The position numbers and the translations under genes were made by a program. This document shows, piece after piece, positions 33,954-43,002 of a stretch of 64,000 nucleotides of DNA. A model generated the notes under the pieces. That model was not told where the DNA came from and made no database searches. It saw only the letters and a program-made list of their open reading frames with translations. Within the stretch, counting starts at the first letter, position 1. Each line of letters opens with the position of its first letter. Location: assembly GCA_910584585.1 (NCBI GenBank), contig CAJUBP010000018.1, forward strand, positions 5,913 to 69,912. The letters run 5' to 3'. Source of the DNA: an uncultured Lachnospiraceae bacterium (GTDB taxonomy: Bacteria > Bacillota > Clostridia > Lachnospirales > Lachnospiraceae).

Positions 33954-34066
33954 CACAGGGCACTCCATTAGTCCCGTCCGTCTCCAAAGATTAAAATTCA
34001 TTCTGTCCGTAGCCGGCAGTTAATAAGCCACAGGGCACTCCATTAGTCCCGTCCGTCTCCAAAGAT
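33954..34066 (+). repeat. Two 38-bp direct repeats
   Basis: CACAGGGCACTCCATTAGTC-type units at 33954-33991 and 34029-34066. The flanks (TTCGATACACAGG on the left, CCGTCCGTCTCCAAAGAT on the right) match the outer ends of family A repeats, so these look like internally deleted A copies. Confidence 0.7.
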
Positions 34067-34093
34067 ACCCTGCCATAAGAAAGGAAAACACCC

Positions 34094-35479
34094 ATGAAGA
34101 AGCATTTTACATTCATCATCGCCTGTCTGATCATCTGCCTGCTGCCCCTTGCCGGAATGGCAGTGCATCCCACAACCGAGAGCACAGAAAACAGAAGAAT
34201 GTCTGAGTTTCCGGAATTGAAGACAGAGGACGGCTCCTGGAACCTGGATTTTTTTCAGGAATTTGAGACGTATTTCCAGGAGCATTTTGCGTTCCGCAAT
34301 GAACTTGTTTACGCTGACGCAAAGATTCAGACTTCCGTGTTCCAGGTTTCCAATGTGGACACTGTGATATACGGAACAGACGGATGGCTGTACTATACTT
34401 CTACGCTGGCAGACTATCTGGGAACCGGCAGGATGTCAAAGCGGCAGATTTATAACCTTGCCCATAATCTTTCCCTGGCGCAGCAGTATATAGAAGAGAA
34501 AGGAAGTGATTTTCTCTTGACGATTCCCCCAAATAAAAATACATTGTACGGCCAGAATATGCCCTATTACGATTCTTATATTGCGGATCCGTCGCATAAT
34601 GCGGATCTGCTGTCGCCGAAGCTGCAGGAACTTGGAATTCCTTACGCGGATTTATTTGCGGCCTTTCGGAATGAACAGGAGGTTTTGTATTTAAAGCGGG
34701 ACTCCCACTGGAACGGAAAAGGGGCTGTTCTGGCCTATAACTGTATTATGGACGCCCTGGGGTATTTCCATGAGGATTACAAAGACGCGTCTGTCACCCG
34801 GGCAAAAGATACGGACGGCGATCTGAACCGGATGCTCTATACCTTTTACGGAGAAAAAGAGCTGAATTATAACTATGAGACTGAGCAGAAATTTACCTTT
34901 GTAAACGGCGCCGAAACCGTGGAGGACCCATGGCTGGAAACGAAAGGAGGAACCGGCAGCGGCACACTGCTGATGTTCCGGGATTCCTTTGGAAATACGC
35001 TGATTCCTCTGATTGCGGATCAGTTTGAGCAGGCATGGTTTACGAAAGAAGTTCCTTACGGCCTGGAAAGCCTGATGGAGCAGTATCAGCCAGATACAGT
35101 TGTGTTTGAGAAGGTGGAACGGAATCTTTCCGAGTATATCACCATGCCGCCGATTTTTTCCGCAATAGAAACAGACCTTCCCCAAATTACAGAAACGGCG
35201 GAAACTGACGCCACAATTTCTCTGGAAGCGCTGGAGTATGATGTGAACTATTATAAAATCAGCGGAACTGTGGAGGAAGATTATCTGGGAGAGGAAACGG
35301 ATATTCTTGTGAAAGTCAATGATGCCTGTTATCAGGCGTACCATACCGGCTCCAATGGGTATGAAATTTACATGAAAAAAGAGAAAATAAAGACCTGGCC
35401 GGCCAGGATTGAGGTGCTGACAAAAGATCAGAACCTCTGCCGGAGCGTCCAGGCAAAAAAGATAGAAAAAGGAGAATGA
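34094..35479 (+). CDS. DHHW family protein (AlgJ/AlgX-like), polysaccharide O-acetylation partner
   Basis: 461 residues with an N-terminal membrane or signal segment (FIIACLIICLLPLAGMAV). ENRRMSEFP and YFQEHFAFRNEL near the N-terminus, GTDGWLYYTS, and the DHHW-type active region LKRDSHWNGKGA near residue 205, with a later RDSFGNTLIPL block (SGNH-like). Works outside the membrane with the MBOAT at 32508 in known systems. The last about 90 residues form an extra beta-rich domain. Confidence 0.85.
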   Translation: MKKHFTFIIACLIICLLPLAGMAVHPTTESTENRRMSEFPELKTEDGSWNLDFFQEFETYFQEHFAFRNELVYADAKIQTSVFQVSNVDTVIYGTDGWLYYTSTLADYLGTGRMSKRQIYNLAHNLSLAQQYIEEKGSDFLLTIPPNKNTLYGQNMPYYDSYIADPSHNADLLSPKLQELGIPYADLFAAFRNEQEVLYLKRDSHWNGKGAVLAYNCIMDALGYFHEDYKDASVTRAKDTDGDLNRMLYTFYGEKELNYNYETEQKFTFVNGAETVEDPWLETKGGTGSGTLLMFRDSFGNTLIPLIADQFEQAWFTKEVPYGLESLMEQYQPDTVVFEKVERNLSEYITMPPIFSAIETDLPQITETAETDATISLEALEYDVNYYKISGTVEEDYLGEETDILVKVNDACYQAYHTGSNGYEIYMKKEKIKTWPARIEVLTKDQNLCRSVQAKKIEKGE

Positions 35480-35484
35480 TTATC

Positions 35485-36438
35485 ATGAAAATGAGACAGA
35501 AAATGACGGCATTTGCGGCTGCCCTGTTTTTCCTGGCGGGATTATGCGGCTGCGGAAAAGTCCAGGTGCAGATCAATGACAGCGGAGTCGTTACTGAGAT
35601 AGAAGCTTCTGCGCCGTCCACAGTGGAAAAGATCTTGGAGGATGCGGAAATCGCGCTGAAGGACGGGGATGAGGTAAGCCCTGCATTAGACACAAAGATT
35701 ACAGAAGCCGGAGAGATTGTGATTTCCCGGAAAAGCACGGTGAAGCTGACGGCGGATGGAAAGACCCGGGAAGTAACTATGGTGGGCGGAACCATCAGTG
35801 ATCTGCTGGAGCAGGAGGGAATTACTCTTGGAGAAAAACAGCATGTCAATTATGAACTGGATGAATATCTGAAAGACGGGATGGAAGTTAAGATTGCGGA
35901 TTCTTTTGACGTGGAAGTTCAGTGCGACGGAGAGACATATACCCGTCAACTGGAGGCAGAGACGGTCAGCAATGTATTAGAGGAACTGGGAATCACCCTG
36001 GGAAAAGACGATCGGGTTACCCCGGCAGTGACAGAGGCGGTGACAGACGGCATGAAGATTGTGGTAAACCGGGTGACTTTTGATACCGTTGTGGAAACCG
36101 AGACAATTGAGTATGAAACAGTATATGAAGACGACAGCTCCATGGCAAAAGGGCAGGAGAAAGTCTCCCAAGACGGAGAAAACGGAGAAAAACAGGTGAC
36201 GTATCAAGTCACTTATGTAGACGGCGCGGAGGAATCCAGAGAGCCGGCAGAAGAAAATGTCACAAAAGAGCCGGTAAATCAGGTTGTCCGGGTGGGAACC
36301 CAGGAAGAATCTTCATCCGGCGGCGGTTCCGGCAGAAGCGTGGTGTCGAAAAAGGCATTTTACGACTGCAACGGTTCCGGCCACGGCTATTATGAAATTA
36401 CATATTCGGACGGAAGCGTGGAATATGAAGAATTTTAA
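35485..36438 (+). CDS. Lipoprotein with three DUF348-like domains and a G5-like domain
   Basis: 317 residues. ATG 35485 preferred (AAAGGAG ends 10 bases upstream; the ATG at 35476 overlaps the previous stop and is too close). N-terminal hydrophobic stretch ends in LCGCGK, a plausible lipobox. Repeats of VEKILEDAEIAL, ISDLLEQEGITLG and VSNVLEELGITLG mark DUF348 units as found in YabE/Rpf-like wall proteins; a G5-like segment with ETIEYETVYEDD and AEENVTKEPVNQVVRVGT follows. There is no 3D or lysozyme-like catalytic domain. Probably a wall-associated lipoprotein. Confidence 0.78.
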   Translation: MKMRQKMTAFAAALFFLAGLCGCGKVQVQINDSGVVTEIEASAPSTVEKILEDAEIALKDGDEVSPALDTKITEAGEIVISRKSTVKLTADGKTREVTMVGGTISDLLEQEGITLGEKQHVNYELDEYLKDGMEVKIADSFDVEVQCDGETYTRQLEAETVSNVLEELGITLGKDDRVTPAVTEAVTDGMKIVVNRVTFDTVVETETIEYETVYEDDSSMAKGQEKVSQDGENGEKQVTYQVTYVDGAEESREPAEENVTKEPVNQVVRVGTQEESSSGGGSGRSVVSKKAFYDCNGSGHGYYEITYSDGSVEYEEF

Positions 36439-36458
36439 AGAAAGGAATGGGTGAATTT

Positions 36459-38324
36459 ATGGAAAGACAATGGAAAAAAAGAATGCCGATATTGACGTTG
36501 TTTGCGTTTTTGCTGGGAATAATTTTTCTGCCGGGACAGGGAAAAACGTCATATGCGGCGGGAACAGACGCAGGGGGAACCAGAGAGGAAGCAATGGGCA
36601 TCGAGGTGAATAAAACCTATTCAGAAGTGCTCTCTTCAGCGGAGGATGTTGATTACTTTAAATTTGCAACGACAGCCCATGGATATTTCCGGGTGCAGCT
36701 TGCGCATAATAAGGCAAACAGCTCCGAGGAAGGAGGCTGGCGCGTGAGCATACTGGATGAAAAAGGAGAGGTGTTGACGACGGCCGGGGGCATTACAAAA
36801 ACCTGGACCAGTATTGTTCTTCCCTATGCAGAGCCGGGAAGGGTATTTTATGTTCAGGTAGAAGAATATTATAATTCTGCCATCAACACGGTCTATGATT
36901 TGAGCGTAACTCAGACCGCAGCGGCAGACTGGGAATCAGAGCCTAATGAGACAGTGGCAGCAGCAACTCCGATAGAAGTAAACAAGACGTATCACGGAAT
37001 TACAATCAATAGCGAGGATACAGATTTCTATCAATTTAAAACGACAGTTCACGGATATTTCCGGGTGCAGCTTGCGCATAATGAAACAAACAGCTCTGAA
37101 GAAGGAGGCTGGCGCGTGAAAGTCCTGGATGAAAAAGGAGAGGTGCTGACGGCGGCCGGCGGCATTACAAAAACCTGGACCAGTATTGTTCTCCCCTACG
37201 CAGAAGCGGGAAAGGTGTTTTATATCCAGGTAGAAGAGTATTATAGTTCAGCAGTTCACAGCACTTATGATTTGGCGGTGACTCAGACCGCTTCCAGTGA
37301 CTGGGAATCAGAACCCAATGAGACCAGGGCTCTGGCCAATGACATTAAGGTAAATCAGACGTATCATGGAATTACAATCAGCGACGAGGATACAGATTTC
37401 TTCCGTTTTCAAACCGGCGTCCAGGGGTACTTCCAGGTGCAGCTTGCCCATAATGAGGCGAATACTTCGGATCAAGGCGGATGGTACCTCAATGTGATGG
37501 ATGAGACTGGAAAAACGCTGACCTCAGAAAGCGGAATAGGGAAAAACTGGACCAGCGTTATCCTGCCCTATGCAAAGCCAGGCAGAGTGTTTTATATTCA
37601 GGTCGGAAAATATTACAGCAGCGCAGTGCATTCTGTCTATGATTTAAAAATCACCCAGAAAGCCGCGGAAAACTGGGAATCGGAACCGAACGGAACCGTA
37701 AAGGAAGCGACTCCGATAAAAGCAGGCAAAACCTATCACGGCGTTACCGGTATAAGAGGAGACGAAGATTTCTACAAGCTGAATGTACCGGCGTCCGGCA
37801 AAATGAGCGTCAAACTTTCCTCTTCTGACACAAATCAGGGAGGCAATGTCGGTTCCGGATGGAGTGTTGTTGTCTATGACCGGAAATCGAATGTAGTGGC
37901 AGGATTGGATCAAATTGCTACAGAAAATACATTCAGTCTGGATGTGAAAAAAGGAACTTATTACGTCAAGGTAAAAGGAGTATACGAAAGTTCAGCCGTA
38001 ACCTGCCAGTATGAACTCTTGGCAAACTATGCGAAAGCTCCTGCAAAACCAAAGATTTCTTCTATAAAAGCCAAGAAAAGAGCCGCAGTGGTGAAATGGA
38101 AAAAAGTGCCGGGCGCTAATGGCTATTACGTATACCGCAGCACAGCGAAAAAAGCCGGCTACAAGAAAGTGAAAACCTTAAAAGGCGCCTCCGCAGTTTC
38201 TTATACCAATAAAAAACTAATAACCGGCAGGAAGTATTATTACAGAATCGCCGCCTATAAAAAAGTAAAGGGAATGACAGTGACGTCGCCTTATTCGGCA
38301 GTGAAATCGGTGAGGGTGAAATAG
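36459..38324 (+). CDS. Secreted protein with four PPC-like repeats and a fibronectin type III domain
   Basis: 621 residues from ATG 36459 (an ATG twelve bases upstream sits on the ribosome binding site). Signal peptide about 1-33. Four repeats of about 120 residues, each with EVNKTYHGITI, DTDFYQFKT, GYFRVQLAHNE, GKVFYIQVEEYY and a WESEPNET linker, resembling pre-peptidase C-terminal domains that bind calcium or carbohydrates. Copies one and two are almost identical in places, implying recent duplication. The last about 95 residues (KISSIKAKKRAAVVKWKKV, GYYVYRST) are fibronectin type III-like. No enzyme domain seen; probably an adhesin or surface scaffold. Confidence 0.8.
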   Translation: MERQWKKRMPILTLFAFLLGIIFLPGQGKTSYAAGTDAGGTREEAMGIEVNKTYSEVLSSAEDVDYFKFATTAHGYFRVQLAHNKANSSEEGGWRVSILDEKGEVLTTAGGITKTWTSIVLPYAEPGRVFYVQVEEYYNSAINTVYDLSVTQTAAADWESEPNETVAAATPIEVNKTYHGITINSEDTDFYQFKTTVHGYFRVQLAHNETNSSEEGGWRVKVLDEKGEVLTAAGGITKTWTSIVLPYAEAGKVFYIQVEEYYSSAVHSTYDLAVTQTASSDWESEPNETRALANDIKVNQTYHGITISDEDTDFFRFQTGVQGYFQVQLAHNEANTSDQGGWYLNVMDETGKTLTSESGIGKNWTSVILPYAKPGRVFYIQVGKYYSSAVHSVYDLKITQKAAENWESEPNGTVKEATPIKAGKTYHGVTGIRGDEDFYKLNVPASGKMSVKLSSSDTNQGGNVGSGWSVVVYDRKSNVVAGLDQIATENTFSLDVKKGTYYVKVKGVYESSAVTCQYELLANYAKAPAKPKISSIKAKKRAAVVKWKKVPGANGYYVYRSTAKKAGYKKVKTLKGASAVSYTNKKLITGRKYYYRIAAYKKVKGMTVTSPYSAVKSVRVK

Positions 38325-38418
38325 GTCTTTATAAATAATTCTGCAATGCAAAGCCAGGAGTTGAAACACTTTATTAGTATTTGTGCCGCCGGCCAAAGGC
38401 GGCGGAAGGGAGAGCAGG

Positions 38419-40713
38419 ATGAAGAATTCATTTCGTCAGAAACTTTTTTGGGCGGCAATGTGCGTGGCATTATGCCTGGCTTCTGTTCCGTTAGAGGGAT
38501 ATGGAGCGGGTAATTTAAAGGCGGCCAGTACGGAAAATGCAACTGAGCGGATGAAAGTAAGAACGGAAACCTTGCCTGAGACAGAAAGTGAAGGAAGTAT
38601 TACAGAAGAAAAGATAGATTGGCAGGAAGAAAGACGACAGTTGGATCAAGGAAGTAGGATGTGGCCGGATGAGGATGACAAGGAAGAACCGGCATCTGCA
38701 GAGGAAGAGAGAATTCTAAATGCCCAAAAAGCAGCGGGACAGGATGATTATCCGATATACCGGGATGGAGATTACAGCTTCTTTTCGGAAGATGGAAAGA
38801 CAGCCTGCATCAAAAAATACGATGGAAAGGAAAAGGAGATAAAGGTGCCGCAGACATTATCTGCAGAGGGCCGGGAGTATACGGTAACTTGTATCAAAGA
38901 ATGGGCTTTTGTCTGCGAGTACAGGGAAATTACTTATATCGAATTTCCAGAAACATTGAAGACATTGGAGGAAGCTGCGTTTTCTTCAGAGTGCAGACAT
39001 GTTTATCTGCCGCGGAGCATCACCAAAATAGAAGGCAGACTATTGTCTGATGTACAGTATTATTGCTGGGAAAATTCCTATGCGCATCGTTTTTTGAAAA
39101 AGCAGAAATTTACGATTAATACGGGGATTTACTGCATTGACAATCCGCCGAAAGTGAGGAGGTTTTATGCAAAAAAGCGTAATACGAAAGAATGTACATT
39201 GGGGTGGGAAGGAGTAGGAGACGCCAATGGATACGCGATTGCCTCCTGCGATAAAAATGGAAAAATAAATAGAAATATTTCCGGAACCATAAAAAATGGA
39301 AAATTATCCTATACTGTCAAGGGCTTAAAAAGCAATAAGGTGTATCATTACCGCATCTGCGCCGTGTATATTTTTCGGGGAAAGGAATATTACGGCGAGT
39401 ATTCCCATGTGCTTACAGTGCGGACAAAACCTTCGGCGAAATCAATATCCGCCGTCAATAACAAAATAAAGAAAGGCTATACCGCCAAAATTACTCAAAG
39501 GAAAATTACTCTTCCGGCGCCCGTGTGTACGACGTATGATTCCCTTGCCTATGGTTATCATGCACGTGTGAGTGAATTGACAAATTTTTGGGATAACAGG
39601 GGACGGTATAATCTGGCATGCGCTTCCACCGATACATTGTATATTGTACGTTATAGTACAAATTTTAAGAAGAAATCCACAGTCAAAATCAAGAAAAAGT
39701 ATCCGCTGGTGGGAGATGTTGTATGCGATGATCAAGGAAATTATTATGTCGTCTGGGGAAATAATGATACGGAGAAGAAAGGAAATTGTGTGACAATAGC
39801 GGTTTCAAAATATACATCTTCAGGAAAACATGTCCGAACATCGAAATTTAAGACGACTGGGGATTCCTGGGATACCAGGTATCCTTTTGAAGCAGGCAAT
39901 TGCAGCACAATCATTAAGAATGGAACGCTTCACTGTCTATTTGCAAGAGAAATGTATGATGGGCATCAGTCAAGCACTTCTATCAGCGTCAATACTTCCA
40001 ATGGGAAGAAAGGATGGATTGGGATGATAGGCGTAAGCCATTCTTTCGACCAGCGTATTATCGCGCTAAAGAATGGAGGTATATGCGAGGTTGACCAGGG
40101 GGACGCTCATCCGGCAAGAGGATTTCTTGTAAATATAAGCGGCGTAAGTGAAGGGAAGAATGGATTTCATTTTTTTGGAGAGGCAGGAGTCAATAGAACG
40201 AATGCATGGCTGGGCGGCGTCTGCGAAACGGACAGCGGAATATTCCTGTCGGGGGCCTCGGCGAAATCCATGACGACATACGAGACAAATAAAAATATGT
40301 TCATACAGATTGTGTATCCTGATAGAAAAATAAAGGGTTTCACCAGTCGGAAAGGGACATCAGCCGGAAAGAAGTATACAGATAAAGGCATAAAATGGCT
40401 GACGAATTATTCAGCAAAATATGACGTTGCCAATCCTAAGATTGTAGGGACAGAGGACAATCGTATGGTAATCATGTGGGAGAAATTTGAAGGCTATACA
40501 TTCGTAGAAAGCTATTATATGATTTTGGCGGGGGATGGAACAACGCTGCAGAAAGCAATGCCTATGAATAAGGTAAGGCTTGCATCCTTTGAGGATCCTA
40601 TGTATAAGAACGGGAAAATATACTGGACTACGACCGAAAGAACGGGATGGAACGTGAAAGATACTGAGAATATTGTAAATTGCCTTGAAATCGGAAAGTT
40701 TGTGAAGCCTTAA
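38419..40713 (+). CDS. Secreted BspA-like/fibronectin protein with a large unknown C-terminal part
   Basis: 764 residues from ATG 38419 (GGGAGAGCAGG upstream). Signal peptide about 1-35. An acidic linker, then a BspA-type leucine-rich repeat segment about 120-235 (EIKVPQTLSAEGREYTVTCI, TYIEFPETLKTLEEAAFSS, RHVYLPRSITKIEG). A fibronectin-like domain follows about 245-340 (TLGWEGVGDANGYAIAS). The C-terminal about 420 residues contain repeated beta-rich blocks (NYYVVWGNND, GTLHCLFAREMYDG, NRMVIMWEKFEG) suggesting a beta-propeller. Likely surface-exposed; ligand unknown. Last gene of the island, followed by a strong hairpin. Confidence 0.75.
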   Translation: MKNSFRQKLFWAAMCVALCLASVPLEGYGAGNLKAASTENATERMKVRTETLPETESEGSITEEKIDWQEERRQLDQGSRMWPDEDDKEEPASAEEERILNAQKAAGQDDYPIYRDGDYSFFSEDGKTACIKKYDGKEKEIKVPQTLSAEGREYTVTCIKEWAFVCEYREITYIEFPETLKTLEEAAFSSECRHVYLPRSITKIEGRLLSDVQYYCWENSYAHRFLKKQKFTINTGIYCIDNPPKVRRFYAKKRNTKECTLGWEGVGDANGYAIASCDKNGKINRNISGTIKNGKLSYTVKGLKSNKVYHYRICAVYIFRGKEYYGEYSHVLTVRTKPSAKSISAVNNKIKKGYTAKITQRKITLPAPVCTTYDSLAYGYHARVSELTNFWDNRGRYNLACASTDTLYIVRYSTNFKKKSTVKIKKKYPLVGDVVCDDQGNYYVVWGNNDTEKKGNCVTIAVSKYTSSGKHVRTSKFKTTGDSWDTRYPFEAGNCSTIIKNGTLHCLFAREMYDGHQSSTSISVNTSNGKKGWIGMIGVSHSFDQRIIALKNGGICEVDQGDAHPARGFLVNISGVSEGKNGFHFFGEAGVNRTNAWLGGVCETDSGIFLSGASAKSMTTYETNKNMFIQIVYPDRKIKGFTSRKGTSAGKKYTDKGIKWLTNYSAKYDVANPKIVGTEDNRMVIMWEKFEGYTFVESYYMILAGDGTTLQKAMPMNKVRLASFEDPMYKNGKIYWTTTERTGWNVKDTENIVNCLEIGKFVKP

Positions 40714-40719
40714 TATACC

Positions 40720-40788
40720 CTCCGGCGGTTAAATATCAAAGCATATCTTGCTCCAATCTCTATCTGCTGCGATATTTAACCGCCGGAG
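40720..40788 (+). terminator. Strong hairpin at the end of the surface-protein island
   Basis: CTCCGGCGGTTAAATATC (to 40738) pairs perfectly with GATATTTAACCGCCGGAG (40771-40788). It separates the island from the rpmJ promoter 65 bases further on. No clear T run, so it may also be a palindromic repeat. Confidence 0.7.
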
Positions 40789-40852
40789 TAATAAACAGCG
40801 CTGCTATAAAAATTGCGGAGCGGTGAAAGAAGAAAAAATTCTTTTTATACCC

Positions 40853-40881
40853 TTGATTTTTCCACATCCAGATGATATAAT
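40853..40881 (+). promoter_or_regulatory. Promoter of the rpmJ-rplQ operon
   Basis: TTGATT, 17-base spacer, TATAAT. It gives the alpha-operon genes their own start, as needed after separation from infA. Confidence 0.8.
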
Positions 40882-40976
40882 AACTCGTGAACGCTTTTGG
40901 AGCGATTTGTTTTTGTATGCAAAAACACAAGACAGATGTAATGAAACTGTACAGACAGCAGAAAGGAGGAATTGCT

Positions 40977-41090
40977 GTGAAGGTAAGATCATCCGTAAAA
41001 CCTATTTGCGAGAAATGCAAGATTATCAAGAGAAAAGGAAGCATCCGGGTTATCTGTGAGAATCCAAAACACAAACAGAGACAGGGATAA
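40977..41090 (+). CDS. rpmJ: Large ribosomal subunit protein bL36
   Basis: 37 residues, GTG start at 40977 with AAAGGAGG upstream. MKVRSSVKPICEKCKIIKRK and ICENPKHKQRQG; zinc ligands Cys11, Cys14, Cys27 and His32 intact. Confidence 0.97.
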   Translation: MKVRSSVKPICEKCKIIKRKGSIRVICENPKHKQRQG

Positions 41091-41459
41091 GAAGTCCATC
41101 CATCAGGCGCAGGTTTTGCCGGGTAATTGCCGGGCAGAACTTCCTTTTTGGGAAGAAAAACACTTTATTTATGTGCGGCTGCAGTGAAACACCAGGGGCG
41201 GTTGTTCCTGAATTTTGTTTTACTGTTCATAATAAACAGCATGTACGGCTGTTTCCGGGTTTTTTGATACCGAGGGAATCCGGAAGAATGTGCAGAATTA
41301 AATAGGAAACAGAGAACAAGGATATACACTCATTTCAGGACGAGCAACCGTAGCTGTATATGTTTGTTTTTCGTGTGTAAGGCGGATTGAGTTGCAGATT
41401 TGCCTGAACTATGGATATTATTGTGAATTCAGAAAAATTTATGGAGGTGTACGACATAC
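41091..41459 (+). promoter_or_regulatory. 369-base leader region between rpmJ and rpsM
   Basis: No ORF. Terminator-like hairpin around 41115-41145 (TTTTGCCGGG with CCGGGCAGAA, wobble and one mismatch) followed by CTTTTT; a second short hairpin AAACAGC (41234-41240) with GCTGTTT (41248-41254) followed by TTTTTT; and a possible promoter TTGCAG, 18 bases, TATTAT (41392-41421). The arrangement suggests attenuation or autoregulation before rpsM, which I cannot prove. Confidence 0.45.
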
Positions 41460-41828
41460 ATGGCTCGTATCGCAGGTGTAGATTTACCAAGAGAAAAACG
41501 TGTAGAGATAGGATTGACTTATATTTACGGTATCGGAAGAACAAGTTCTAACCGTATTCTTGCGGAAGCAAAAGTGAATCCTGATACCCGTGTCAGAGAT
41601 TTGACAGACGAAGAAGTAAAGAGAATCAGCGAAGTAATTGACGCTTCCCAGATGGTGGAAGGTGATTTGAGAAGAGAAATCGCCCTGAATATCAAGAGAC
41701 TGCAGGAAATCGGATGCTACCGGGGAATCCGTCACAGAAAAGGACTTCCGGTCCGCGGTCAGAATACAAAGACCAACGCAAGAACCAGAAAAGGTCCGAA
41801 GAGAACAGTTGCAAATAAGAAGAAATAA
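41460..41828 (+). CDS. rpsM: Small ribosomal subunit protein uS13
   Basis: 122 residues. MARIAGVDLPREKRVEIGLTY-type start, RGIRHRKGLPVRGQ and C-terminal RTRKGPKRTVANKKK-like tail. Head protein that touches the P-site tRNA. GGAGGTGT ribosome binding site. Confidence 0.98.
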   Translation: MARIAGVDLPREKRVEIGLTYIYGIGRTSSNRILAEAKVNPDTRVRDLTDEEVKRISEVIDASQMVEGDLRREIALNIKRLQEIGCYRGIRHRKGLPVRGQNTKTNARTRKGPKRTVANKKK

Positions 41829-41951
41829 TCCTTATGTTTATAAAACGGCGGGCAGGCGCGCGGCTTAAGGCGTCAGGAAGCCTTTCGGCAGCGGAACATG
41901 GCCGCCCTGGAACAAGTAAATAAATCTTTTAGAAAGTAGGTTAGTTTAGAT

Positions 41952-42347
41952 ATGGCGAAAAACACTGGAAAGAAAGTGACCAAAAAGCGCGTAAAGAAAA
42001 ACGTTGAACGTGGACAGGCGCACATTCAGTCATCTTTTAACAATACAATTGTAACGATTACAGATGCTGAAGGAAATGCTTTATCATGGGCAAGTGCAGG
42101 CGGTCTTGGATTTAGAGGTTCAAGGAAATCTACTCCCTATGCTGCGCAGATGGCAGCAGAAACAGCTACAAAGGCAGCTCTGATACATGGGTTGAAAACG
42201 GTAGACGTTATGGTAAAAGGACCGGGATCCGGAAGAGAAGCGGCAATCCGCGCCCTTCAGGCATGCGGTCTTGAGGTAACCAGCATCAAAGATGTTACCC
42301 CGGTGCCTCACAACGGATGTCGTCCGCCCAAACGTAGAAGAGTCTGA
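41952..42347 (+). CDS. rpsK: Small ribosomal subunit protein uS11
   Basis: 131 residues. GQAHIQSSFNNTIVTITD, GFRGSRKSTPYAAQMAAE and C-terminal PVPHNGCRPPKRRRV. Platform protein. Confidence 0.98.
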   Translation: MAKNTGKKVTKKRVKKNVERGQAHIQSSFNNTIVTITDAEGNALSWASAGGLGFRGSRKSTPYAAQMAAETATKAALIHGLKTVDVMVKGPGSGREAAIRALQACGLEVTSIKDVTPVPHNGCRPPKRRRV

Positions 42348-42367
42348 TTTAGGAGGTAAGAGATAAG

Positions 42368-42961
42368 ATGGCAGTAAATAGAGTTCCCGTTCTTAAGAGA
42401 TGCAGATCTCTTGGTTTAGATCCAATTTATTTAGGAATTGATAAGAAGTCCAACAGACAGTTAAAGAGAGCGAACAGAAAAGTTTCTGAGTATGGACTTC
42501 AGTTGAGAGAGAAACAGAAAGCGAAATTCATCTACGGAGTATTGGAAAAACCTTTCCATAACTACTATCTGAAAGCCGACAGAATGAAAGGCATGACAGG
42601 TGAGAACCTGATGGTTATGCTGGAAAGCAGACTGGATAACGTAGTATTCCGTTTAGGTCTGGCAAGAACCAGAAAAGAAGCAAGACAGATTGTTGACCAC
42701 AAGCATGTTCTGGTAAACGGCAAACAGGTGAACATTCCCTCTTACCTGGTAAAAGCCGGAGATACCATCGAAATCAAAGAAAAATGCAAAGGTTCCCAGA
42801 GATACAAAGACATCCTCGAAGTTACCGGCGGAAGATTAGTGCCGGAGTGGTTAGAGGCTGATCAGGAAAACCTGAAGGGTACTGTAAAAGAATTACCGAA
42901 CAGAGAAGTCATTGACGTTCCGGTAAACGAAATGCTTATCGTCGAGTTATATTCTAAATAA
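42368..42961 (+). CDS. rpsD: Small ribosomal subunit protein uS4
   Basis: 197 residues. Form without the zinc finger; S4 RNA-binding fold around MLESRLDNVVFRLGLARTRK and IVDHKHVLVNGKQVNIPSY. Primary 16S binder and, in other bacteria, a translational repressor of its operon. Location inside the alpha operon is usual in Clostridia. Confidence 0.98.
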   Translation: MAVNRVPVLKRCRSLGLDPIYLGIDKKSNRQLKRANRKVSEYGLQLREKQKAKFIYGVLEKPFHNYYLKADRMKGMTGENLMVMLESRLDNVVFRLGLARTRKEARQIVDHKHVLVNGKQVNIPSYLVKAGDTIEIKEKCKGSQRYKDILEVTGGRLVPEWLEADQENLKGTVKELPNREVIDVPVNEMLIVELYSK

Positions 42962-43002
42962 TCATTAACAAGCAACGATACCCGAAAAGGAGGGACTTTG
43001 TA

